5,285 nucleotides of DNA, taken from positions 1 through 5,285 of the forward strand of contig JAJFTX010000138.1 of NCBI GenBank assembly GCA_021372715.1. Reading direction: 5' to 3'. The position numbers were made by a program, and so were the translations under genes. The stretch's first letter is position 1. Every line of letters begins with the position of its first letter. This document shows, piece after piece, positions 1 through 4,637 of this stretch. The notes below the pieces were generated by a model. It had not been told where the DNA came from and searched no databases. It saw only the letters and a program-made list of their open reading frames with translations. The stretch is from Methanobacterium sp. (GTDB lineage: Archaea > Methanobacteriota > Methanobacteria > Methanobacteriales > Methanobacteriaceae).

Positions 1-383
1 ACCCGTTTCTGATAAGCCAAACCCTGAAATACCGCCGCTATATCACCTTCATCATCAAATATGTCGATGGTATAGGTGGATAATTTAGGATTCCTAGATA
101 TCTCCCGGGCTATTGCAGTGATCTTACCCGATGTTATTGCCTTCATATAAGTAATACTTACATTTATAGCTACCGTGACCTGACCATATGAATTAGCAGC
201 AGCTGCAAATGCCAAATCCGCCAGTGTAAATATAGCACCACCATGTACAGTCTCAACACCATTATAATGCTCGCTTTTAACTACCATCTCTGCTTTAGCA
301 CTACCGGGTGAAATTTCCACCAATTCTATACCACAAAGTTCAGCGAATTTGTCTCGCTTAAAAAATTCCTTTAAATTCTCCAC
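1..383 (-). CDS. PaaI-family hotdog-fold thioesterase, C-terminus cut by window edge
   Basis: Probable acyl-CoA thioesterase of the PaaI/hotdog superfamily, cytoplasmic, hydrolysing an unidentified CoA thioester. I translated 127 residues before the window ends; relatives are about 130-140 residues, so only a few should be missing. The family signature is clear: YNGVETVHGGAIFTLAD (residues 40-56), with the Asn-Gly pair (41-42), the His-Gly-Gly (47-49) on the long hotdog helix and Asp56 in the usual catalytic position. The later strand segment VAINVSITYMKA (71-82) also fits. The start is GTG at 383, chosen because GGAGGGG (complement of 390-396) lies about 6 nt upstream and no other start nearby gives the full domain. 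It lies 31 nt downstream of the msrA stop on the same strand, so it is probably the last or a late gene of the exonuclease-msrA transcript. The family call is firm; the substrate cannot be deduced. Confidence 0.88.
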   Translation of the reverse strand, partial: MENLKEFFKRDKFAELCGIELVEISPGSAKAEMVVKSEHYNGVETVHGGAIFTLADLAFAAAANSYGQVTVAINVSITYMKAITSGKITAIAREISRNPKLSTYTIDIFDDEGDIAAVFQGLAYQKR

Positions 384-414
384 CTAAATCCCCTCCAAAG
401 TTAGATATGAATCT

Positions 415-912
415 TTAAAATCTACAGCTTCTTTGACCTCTCTTTGCCAGATACTGCTGATGATAGTCCTCTGCTTTATAGAATGTAGTGGCGGGAACTA
501 TCTGAGTGACTATATCCCTATGTAAACGACCTGAATTTTGTAATTCATTCCTAGATAAAATTGCCAGCCTTTTCTGCTCCTGATTATGATAGAATATCAC
601 AGAACGATACTGTTCACCAATATCTGGTCCCTGCCTATTTAGAGTGGTGGGATCATGGTTTTCCCAGAAAACTTCCAGTAGTTGATTATAGGATATCAGT
701 GAAGGATCGTATATTATCTCCACCGCCTCTGCATGACCGGTTCTACCAGTGCAAACATCTTCATAGGTTGGATTCTCAAAATCACCACCCATATATCCTA
801 CAGATGTTGATATAACACCTTCAAGTGTACGAAATGTTTCCTCGACACCCCAGAAACATCCAGCAGCAAAAATAGCCTTTTCTAAATTTTCTTTAATTAT
901 CTCTTCTTTCAT
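415..912 (-). CDS. msrA: Peptide methionine-S-sulfoxide reductase MsrA
   Basis: Reduces methionine-S-sulfoxide, free or in proteins, back to methionine; a cytoplasmic oxidative-damage repair enzyme normally recharged by thioredoxin. The 165-residue protein carries the MsrA signature GCFWGVEETF with catalytic Cys19. Further family segments follow: GYMGGDFENPTYEDVCTGRTGHAEAVEI (39-66, the substrate-pocket region), FWENHDPTT (81-89) and GEQYRSVIFY with its conserved Tyr. A C-terminal Cys163 in RGQRSCRF is the likely resolving cysteine; this short tail replaces the glycine-rich Cys tail of enterobacterial MsrA. The size matches short archaeal and bacterial forms. The ATG at 912 directly follows the TAA of the exonuclease gene with no gap, so ribosomes terminating upstream could reinitiate here. 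GTGAT inside the end of the upstream gene can pair with the 16S tail. No msrB is visible in the window. Confidence 0.97.
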   Translation of the reverse strand: MKEEIIKENLEKAIFAAGCFWGVEETFRTLEGVISTSVGYMGGDFENPTYEDVCTGRTGHAEAVEIIYDPSLISYNQLLEVFWENHDPTTLNRQGPDIGEQYRSVIFYHNQEQKRLAILSRNELQNSGRLHRDIVTQIVPATTFYKAEDYHQQYLAKRGQRSCRF

Positions 913-1866
913 TTAAACCATCACATTTTTATCATGTTCTTCCTGTAATCGGGATAAAATCATAGCCAGGGTGATAACATCCTGCCGATTATGTTCCACT
1001 ATGGGAATTAAAGGCCCAATATTACCTGTTTGCAGATATTTCTGATAAAATGCCGGAACCTGACTGCTGGGAACATCATCATATCTCTTATGGTTAAATA
1101 AATATTTTTCTAACGTTTGAAGTCGGCAGTTGGGTAGTGTTCTTCCCCAGGTGCGTCTGGAAAAATGTAAGAGATCCAGATGATGAAAGTTAAGATCCTC
1201 AAAGATACCATGATGACAATTCCTACTCTTGATAAAAGGAAGATCAAAGCTACGTCCGTTGAAGGATACGAAAACTGTCTTATGACTTAAATCTGACACG
1301 AAACCCTCCAACATAGATTTTTCATCCTTTAAATTAGTGGAAAGATATTGTTTAACCATTATATTGTTGTCTTTTATACGGGCCAAGCCAATCAATATCA
1401 CCGGTTGATCTTTCAGGCCCATAGTCTCGATATCAAAGAAAAGTAAATCTTCTATATCACCAAAAGAAGAGGCATATAATAAATAAGGGTGTGAATTGGA
1501 ACATCTTTGGGTTAAACAATCCAATGGTGAGTTTTCCAGTGTATTTAAAAATTCTACTGCATTATCTCTAAATTGAGGATGTTTTAACAAATCTTCTATA
1601 TTCCCATATCCATCTTTATTCAAACAACGTTCCTTGGCCTCTCCAATCCCCTTTATTAATTTAATATCGTTTAAAATTCGTGGCAGAACCTTATCCTTAT
1701 TAGGAGAGTTCAATTTAATTTTTAAAGATTCTTCTATTTTATAACAGGACCCTCCGGGTGTGTTGTATTGCTCACCTTGAAAGACATCGTCAAAAATATC
1801 TCCTTCATGATTATCCAATAATTGTTCCTGTAACTTTACTGCATTTTCAATTTCTTGCCTAGACAT
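913..1866 (-). CDS. Predicted DEDD-fold exonuclease (YprB-like, RNase H-like superfamily)
   Basis: A 317-residue protein resembling the YprB/COG3359 group of predicted 3'-5' exonucleases (RNase_H_2 type), acting on DNA or RNA with two metal ions. Exo I is LLFFDIETMG (141-150), with Asp145 and Glu147. Exo II is VSFNGRSFDLPFI (200-212), with Asp208; LDLLHFSRR with Asp231 follows. Exo III is EHNRQDVITLA (291-301), with His292 and Asp296. The H-x3-D spacing is that of DEDDy enzymes, but His replaces Tyr. Upstream lies a helix-hairpin-helix-like segment, LIKGIGEAKERCL (70-82) followed by NIEDLLKHPQFR, probably a nucleic-acid-binding arm. The protein has several cysteines (41, 81, 117, 122, 217, 247) but no clear metal-cluster motif. 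The ATG at 1866 gives the complete protein. The Shine-Dalgarno match is poor and a TATA-like box lies about 33 nt upstream, so the leader may be very short or absent. It is the first gene of the cluster with msrA and the thioesterase. The fold is firm; the substrate is unknown. Confidence 0.9.
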   Translation of the reverse strand: MSRQEIENAVKLQEQLLDNHEGDIFDDVFQGEQYNTPGGSCYKIEESLKIKLNSPNKDKVLPRILNDIKLIKGIGEAKERCLNKDGYGNIEDLLKHPQFRDNAVEFLNTLENSPLDCLTQRCSNSHPYLLYASSFGDIEDLLFFDIETMGLKDQPVILIGLARIKDNNIMVKQYLSTNLKDEKSMLEGFVSDLSHKTVFVSFNGRSFDLPFIKSRNCHHGIFEDLNFHHLDLLHFSRRTWGRTLPNCRLQTLEKYLFNHKRYDDVPSSQVPAFYQKYLQTGNIGPLIPIVEHNRQDVITLAMILSRLQEEHDKNVMV

Positions 1867-1892
1867 ATTTCATCATAACCACTTTTAATTGA

Positions 1893-1906
1893 TTAATATA
1901 TATCTT
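1893..1906 (-). promoter_or_regulatory. TATA-like box of the exonuclease-msrA-thioesterase cluster
   Basis: On the minus strand this reads AGATATATATTAAT, an archaeal TATA-box-like element preceded by purines that could serve as BRE. Initiation about 25 nt downstream would fall near 1872-1876, only a few bases before the ATG at 1866. That fits the weak Shine-Dalgarno site there and suggests a leaderless or nearly leaderless mRNA. This is inference from sequence only. Confidence 0.4.
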
Positions 1907-1992
1907 TAATGTCCAATAAAAATGGTAATATTAGGGTGTATCCTTAGATAAAAATATTGCTTTAGGCTCTTTTTGATTAACATAGATTTAGA

Positions 1993-2002
1993 AGATATTA
2001 TA
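1993..2002 (+). promoter_or_regulatory. TATA-like box of the lipoprotein gene
   Basis: AGATATTATA fits an archaeal TATA box. Initiation about 25 nt later would leave a leader of roughly 25 nt containing the strong Shine-Dalgarno AAGGAGGA (2036-2043). It lies in the 182-bp region between divergent genes. The nearby AT-rich stretch offers other TATA candidates, so the exact position is uncertain. Confidence 0.35.
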
Positions 2003-2048
2003 AGGGGGCAAAACATAGATTAAGAATAAGTCTATAAGGAGGAAGCAG

Positions 2049-2594
2049 ATGAAAAAAATACACCTATACACTTTCATAATAGCCTTACTGGCACTGGTTA
2101 TCTTTGCATCAGGATGTACTTCCAACAATCAAACCAACCAGTCAACCAATGGAAATTACTCGGTTAACGGATTAAGCTTTAATTATCCAAGTAACTGGCT
2201 TTTAACTAGTCAGACTATGGAGTCCAATAGTGTGGTAATTCTATACGATCCCCAGTTCCAGCAGACCAACGGTACTAAAGGAGACAGATTAGAAATAGTT
2301 AAACAACCTAAAAGAGATAATCTAACATATGATAGCGTTAAAAACAGTTTAACAAATAATACAAACACCACCCTGACTACCACGGATAGCAAAGTAAATA
2401 TTACAGGCCTAACAGGTAATGTAACAATCTTCAACGGTACAGACACCAACGGCACCCAATTACAAATTAAACTGATCTACTTCGACAAAAATAATTACAC
2501 CTACATACTCAGTTTTCTAACCTTCGGCGGAGTCAATATCCAGGACCAGCAGAAATACTTCGATATCATAATCAACAGTTTCCAAGTTCCATAA
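2049..2594 (+). CDS. Secreted lipoprotein with PsbP-like domain, sequon-rich
   Basis: A 181-residue predicted surface lipoprotein. Residues 1-22 form a signal peptide: MKK, a hydrophobic core, then the lipobox FASGC with lipidation Cys23. Residues 24-36 are an Asn/Gln/Thr/Ser linker. The rest begins YSVNGLSFNYPSNWLL, the strand-turn opening of PsbP/PsbP-like (Mog1-type) domains that are common in methanogen lipoproteins, and ends with a typical final helix, QKYFDIIINSF. I count 12 N-x-S/T sequons after the Cys, so heavy N-glycosylation on the outer face is plausible. The ATG has a strong Shine-Dalgarno, AAGGAGGA, 5 nt upstream. The gene is divergent from the exonuclease cluster and is followed at 53 bp by tRNA-Glu, so it is probably monocistronic. 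Biochemical function is unknown: the PsbP-like fold here does not imply a photosystem. Confidence is high for export and moderate for the domain name. Confidence 0.85.
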   Translation: MKKIHLYTFIIALLALVIFASGCTSNNQTNQSTNGNYSVNGLSFNYPSNWLLTSQTMESNSVVILYDPQFQQTNGTKGDRLEIVKQPKRDNLTYDSVKNSLTNNTNTTLTTTDSKVNITGLTGNVTIFNGTDTNGTQLQIKLIYFDKNNYTYILSFLTFGGVNIQDQQKYFDIIINSFQVP

Positions 2595-2601
2595 AATATA
2601 T

Positions 2602-2616
2602 GGAAACCTTTAAATT
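2602..2616 (+). promoter_or_regulatory. TATA/BRE-like promoter of tRNA-Glu, overlapping a T-tract
   Basis: GGAAACCTTTAAATT combines a purine-rich BRE-like part (GGAAACC) with a TATA-like TTTAAATT, centred about 35 nt before the mature tRNA 5' end. This suggests transcription starting near 2636-2640 with a short 5' leader removed by RNase P. The T run at 2615-2621 could at the same time act as the U-tract terminator of the lipoprotein mRNA, so one element may serve both. Confidence 0.5.
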
Positions 2617-2646
2617 TTTTTATTAAATTGTCCGGCATCCAAGACT

Positions 2647-2721
2647 GCTCCGGTAGTGTAGTCCGGCCAATCATTTCAGCCTCTCGAGCTGAGGACCCGG
2701 GTTCGAATCCCGGCCGGAGCA
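2647..2721 (+). tRNA. tRNA-Glu (anticodon CUC)
   Basis: A complete cloverleaf can be folded by eye. The acceptor stem GCTCCGG (2647-2653) pairs perfectly with CCGGAGC (2714-2720), followed by discriminator A2721. The anticodon stem TCAGC/GCTGA (2676-2680 and 2688-2692) encloses the 7-nt loop CTCTCGA with anticodon CTC at 2683-2685 after U33, reading the Glu codon GAG. The T stem CCGGG/CCCGG (2697-2701 and 2709-2713) encloses TTCGAAT. The D arm has the long AGTCCGGCCAAT-type loop of archaeal tRNA-Glu. There is no intron, and the 3' CCA is not encoded (TTA follows), so it must be added by CCA transferase. Confidence 0.97.
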
Positions 2722-2725
2722 TTAC

Positions 2726-2735
2726 ATAAATATTA
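2726..2735 (+). promoter_or_regulatory. TATA-like box ahead of the DUF1622 gene
   Basis: ATAAATATTA lies just after the tRNA. Initiation about 25 nt downstream (near 2755-2760) would put the GGGGGT Shine-Dalgarno-like site within a short leader. Read-through from the tRNA promoter is the alternative. Weak evidence, based on AT-rich composition and spacing. Confidence 0.3.
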
Positions 2736-2770
2736 AGGATAAAACAGGCCGGAACATTTCCCAAATGAAC

Positions 2771-2776
2771 GGGGGT
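2771..2776 (+). promoter_or_regulatory. GGGGGT Shine-Dalgarno that decides the DUF1622 start
   Basis: GGGGGT can pair with ACCUCC of the archaeal 16S 3' tail, with one G-U pair. It is the only such site near this gene. It lies 7 nt before the in-frame ATA at 2784. The first canonical in-frame start, GTG at 2835, has no Shine-Dalgarno in front of it, only pyrimidine-rich coding-like sequence. Confidence 0.5.
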
Positions 2777-2783
2777 TAATAAA

Positions 2784-3116
2784 ATATCTATATTTGAATT
2801 CTTAATTACCACCATCCCATTAGCCTTCTCAATTGTGGGCTCCATAATAATCATCTATGGTGGAATAATAGCTACTATCAGTACCATAATGGGTGAGATA
2901 AAGAGAAAGAGTTATTATGCTGATGTGCGTATCGATTTCACCTCAAAAATAGCTCTGGGACTGGAGTTCTTCATAGCAGGAGATTTAATAAAAACCATAA
3001 TCGAGCCCACGTTCAACGAAATCATAACCCTGGCCATCATAGTAGCCATAAGAACCATAATAGGATATACATTGAGTAAGGAATCCAAAGAATTGATTGA
3101 TGATTTGGAAAGGTGA
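2784..3116 (+). CDS. DUF1622-type small membrane protein, probable AUA start
   Basis: A small integral membrane protein of about 110 residues, function unknown. From the ATA at 2784 the frame reads xSIFEFLITTIPLAFSIVG and continues into SIIIIYGGIIATIS, together making the first membrane helix (about 4-33). A polar loop with basic residues (38-51) follows. Next comes IALGLEFFIAGDLIKTII (56-73), the glycine/glutamate/aspartate-containing helix typical of DUF1622, then Pro75 and a third helix, EIITLAIIVAIRTIIGY (79-95), with the conserved Arg90-Thr91. The charged tail KESKELIDDLER ends the protein. The only canonical in-frame start is GTG at 2835, which would cut 17 residues and half of helix 1 and lacks a Shine-Dalgarno; an in-frame TGA at 2766 bounds the frame upstream. 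Alternatively, removing one G from the G5 run at 2771-2775 would join ATG at 2765 to this frame. Read conservatively, the CDS is 2835-3116. Confidence 0.75.
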   Translation: MSIFEFLITTIPLAFSIVGSIIIIYGGIIATISTIMGEIKRKSYYADVRIDFTSKIALGLEFFIAGDLIKTIIEPTFNEIITLAIIVAIRTIIGYTLSKESKELIDDLER

Positions 3117-3232
3117 TGAATTTAAATTAAATAGAGAAGTAAGAATAATATATATGAAAAATATAAGGATTAGACTAAATTGAAAGATTAATAAATTTAA
3201 TTTAAAAATATTATCAACTAGTACAATGATGA

Positions 3233-3242
3233 GATAATATAA
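3233..3242 (+). promoter_or_regulatory. TATA-like box of the 68-residue protein gene
   Basis: GATAATATAA fits an archaeal TATA box in the 162-bp gap after the DUF1622 gene. Initiation near 3260 would give a leader of about 20 nt that still includes the Shine-Dalgarno GGTGGAG (3264-3270). This supports separate transcription of the downstream gene, though the surrounding DNA is AT-rich throughout. Confidence 0.4.
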
Positions 3243-3278
3243 AGTTTACAAAATAGTTTTTTTGGTGGAGTTAAGAAT

Positions 3279-3485
3279 ATGGCGAAAGAGATAAAACAAT
3301 TAGTAGTAGGCATAACCCGTGAGGGCGATATCGTTGTGAAAAGTGCTAGAGGGAGAATGTATCCGGTTAAAAAGTCTGCAGATTTAAAGTTCAGTTGTGA
3401 GGATCTATTCCAGGACGTTGAAAAAGAACTATTCGCGACTATAGATACAGAGGCTCAACCTTGGGAATGTATAAAGATTGAATGA
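3279..3485 (+). CDS. Small soluble protein of unknown function (68 aa)
   Basis: I do not recognise this protein. It has no signal peptide or membrane segment. The N-terminal half is basic and looks like short beta strands (QLVVGITREGDIVVKSARGRMYPVKKS, 7-33). The C-terminal half is acidic (CEDLFQDVEKELFATIDTE, 40-58) and ends in PWECIKIE. Two cysteines (40, 64) are present with no metal motif. Evidence that the gene is real: an ATG 8 nt after a good Shine-Dalgarno, GGTGGAG, a TATA-like box at a sensible distance, balanced soluble-protein composition in a very AT-rich neighbourhood, and T-rich termination-like sequence downstream. It may be a lineage-restricted methanobacterial protein; the basic strand-rich half might bind nucleic acid, but that is a guess. 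Confidence 0.7.
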   Translation: MAKEIKQLVVGITREGDIVVKSARGRMYPVKKSADLKFSCEDLFQDVEKELFATIDTEAQPWECIKIE

Positions 3486-3593
3486 ATGTCTTCTTTCATC
3501 TCCCTGAAAGCTTAATGTATTTATTATTCGACAAAACCAGCTTTATACTACGGAGTAGTCTAATTAAACCTTGAATTATTTAATTAATATTTA

Positions 3594-3615
3594 TTTTTAA
3601 ATATTTTTGCTTTTT
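3594..3615 (+). terminator. Three T5 runs, archaeal-type terminator of the 68-residue gene
   Basis: Runs of five T occur at 3594-3598, 3604-3608 and 3611-3615, about 110-130 nt after the stop at 3485. Repeated U-tracts without a strict hairpin requirement are typical of archaeal termination. The small hairpin ACTAC/GTAGT (3547-3559) lies upstream. Confidence 0.5.
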
Positions 3616-3741
3616 AATATCTATTTAATCTATTATCGTTTGATAATATTTATTATATCATTCGAAATTAGGGTCCTGATTTTATCATTAGGATATGTGT
3701 TTTAAAAGGGGAATATTAGTATTTCCCTCTTTAAGAAGTAC

Positions 3742-3783
3742 ATTTCTGATTGGGAGAATCATAATCTCCCCCTTTTCAGAAAT
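3742..3783. repeat. Two-part inverted repeat after the DUF4013 gene
   Basis: Outer arms ATTTCTGA (3742-3749) and TCAGAAAT (3776-3783) pair perfectly over 8 bp. Inside them GGGAGA (3752-3757) and TCTCCC (3765-3770) pair perfectly over 6 bp around a 7-nt loop, separated from the outer stem by an asymmetric internal loop (2 nt against 5 nt). It starts 14 nt beyond the DUF4013 stop, so it would form in that mRNA's 3' end as a stabilising or terminating structure. No strong U-tract follows on the minus strand, so it is not a classical terminator. Confidence 0.6.
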
Positions 3784-3797
3784 ACTTTTCATTTATG

Positions 3798-4625
3798 TTA
3801 CTGTGGTTCTTTATCACCAGAGATATAGGCTAAAGCAATGGATCTTTGAATGTATATGAATAGGTAGGGATATAATATCAGTGAAGAGAGTATGGAGTTT
3901 ATGATTCTTCCCGTGCTTACACTGCCCATGCCTAAAAGGAAGCTGATGAAATCGATTATGAACCCACCCACTATACTGATTATAAGAAACATGACCACCA
4001 ATATAATATACCAAACTAGCATGTTTCCCCAACCTATACTGGACATCTTTGCTAAAATTTCCTTTAATCTAAATGCGGCTTTAAATTCTCCAGTATATGC
4101 CAGATGAGCTAAGGCTATAGCCAATACGGGAAATATAATTAAAATGTACAACAGAGCAATGAAAATACCAATGATTCCTTCTACAGCCACATTTGATAAT
4201 AAAACCGAAGGATCAGTCATGGAATTCAATAAATTAGGATCAGCCATATAAGGTGCTAAGGATGCTAAAAGGGCCAATACTGAAATAACCATGATGATTA
4301 TCGCAGGGATAAAATATATAAAACCTACTAAAAAATATTTAATCCCATTTATGAACAACTCACCCCATTTATCAAAGTTAGGAAGCTCATTTATACCTGC
4401 AATAGAAAATTCTAAGATTCTTAACTGATATCCACTAGAAAAAAGCCCGATTAACCAGGCTAGTATGCTAAAAATTATCATAGTAGTGGTGTTGTAAAAA
4501 CCTAAATAATTAGGTAAACCACCAACTATACTTCCAATAACTAAAATTATACCCAATAAAAAAAATCTATTCCAACCAGAAAATGGATATTTAAGCGCAT
4601 CAGAAACTAAATTACCTACTTCTAT
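3798..4625 (-). CDS. DUF4013-type multi-pass membrane protein, probable AUA start
   Basis: An integral membrane protein of about 275 residues, function unknown, of the DUF4013 type common in methanogens. Numbering from the ATA at 4625, the N-terminus xEVGNLVSDALKYPFSGWNR (1-20) is the expected amphipathic lead-in. Helices follow at about 21-37, 46-65, 94-123, 148-175, 202-232 and 242-266. Between helices 2 and 3 is the family-like cytosolic segment GYQLRILEFSIAG then ELPNFDKWGELFINGIK (about 65-96), with Glu80-Leu-Pro and Asp85-x-Trp87-Gly88. The C-terminus is IYIQRSIALAY plus a polar tail. The first canonical in-frame start is TTG at 4556, which removes 23 family-like residues, splits helix 1 and has no Shine-Dalgarno; an in-frame TAA at 4659-4661 bounds the frame. 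GGGGGT followed by 6 nt and ATA at 4625 fits an AUA start. Read conservatively, the CDS is 3798-4556. Confidence 0.78.
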   Translation of the reverse strand: MEVGNLVSDALKYPFSGWNRFFLLGIILVIGSIVGGLPNYLGFYNTTTMIIFSILAWLIGLFSSGYQLRILEFSIAGINELPNFDKWGELFINGIKYFLVGFIYFIPAIIIMVISVLALLASLAPYMADPNLLNSMTDPSVLLSNVAVEGIIGIFIALLYILIIFPVLAIALAHLAYTGEFKAAFRLKEILAKMSSIGWGNMLVWYIILVVMFLIISIVGGFIIDFISFLLGMGSVSTGRIINSILSSLILYPYLFIYIQRSIALAYISGDKEPQ

Positions 4626-4631
4626 ATTAAA

Positions 4632-4637
4632 ACCCCC
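4632..4637 (-). promoter_or_regulatory. GGGGGT Shine-Dalgarno that decides the DUF4013 start
   Basis: On the minus strand GGGGGT (4637 to 4632) can pair with ACCUCC of the 16S tail, with one G-U pair. A 6-nt spacer, TTTAAT, separates it from the in-frame ATA at 4625-4623. It is the same hexamer as the one in front of the DUF1622 gene. No ATG, GTG or TTG occurs in frame between this site and the TTG at 4556. Confidence 0.5.

Larger units (their letters stand above)
3486..3797. other. Convergent intergenic region rich in hairpins
   Basis: No plausible gene. The region lies between the 3' ends of the 68-residue protein gene (plus) and the DUF4013 gene (minus). It holds three T5 runs and five potential hairpins: 3547-3559 (ACTAC/GTAGT), 3631-3648 (TATTATC/GATAATA, tetraloop GTTT), 3674-3693 (TCCTGAT/ATTAGGA, one G-U), 3702-3734 (imperfect, core GGGAA/TTCCC) and 3742-3783 (two-part stem). 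Either it is just the two 3' untranslated regions, or it contains a small structured RNA. Confidence 0.6.

Noticed and set aside
561..815. Open frame of 84 codons on the plus strand
   Set aside because: It lies antisense within msrA, whose motifs are unmistakable; the peptide has no family features and no Shine-Dalgarno.
2210..2455. Open frame of 81 codons on the minus strand
   Set aside because: It is antisense to the lipoprotein gene. Its hydrophobic look comes from reading Asn/Thr-rich codons backwards.
2595..2646. Insertion of a mobile element at the tRNA
   Set aside because: No integrase, recombinase or foreign-looking gene occurs on either side; the flanking genes have the same composition as the rest of the window.
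2835..2837. GTG as the true start of the DUF1622 gene
   Set aside because: It has no Shine-Dalgarno and would begin in the middle of the first membrane helix, while family-like sequence continues upstream. Kept only as the conservative alternative.
2501..2854. Open frame of 117 codons on the minus strand
   Set aside because: It runs through the complement of tRNA-Glu and overlaps two better-supported genes, so it cannot be a real protein.
3814..4032. Open frame of 72 codons on the minus strand
   Set aside because: It lies inside the DUF4013 gene in another frame. The peptide is His/Ser-rich, with no motif or ribosome site.
3892..4107. Open frame of 71 codons on the plus strand
   Set aside because: It is antisense to the DUF4013 gene; it looks membrane-like only because the complementary gene encodes membrane helices.
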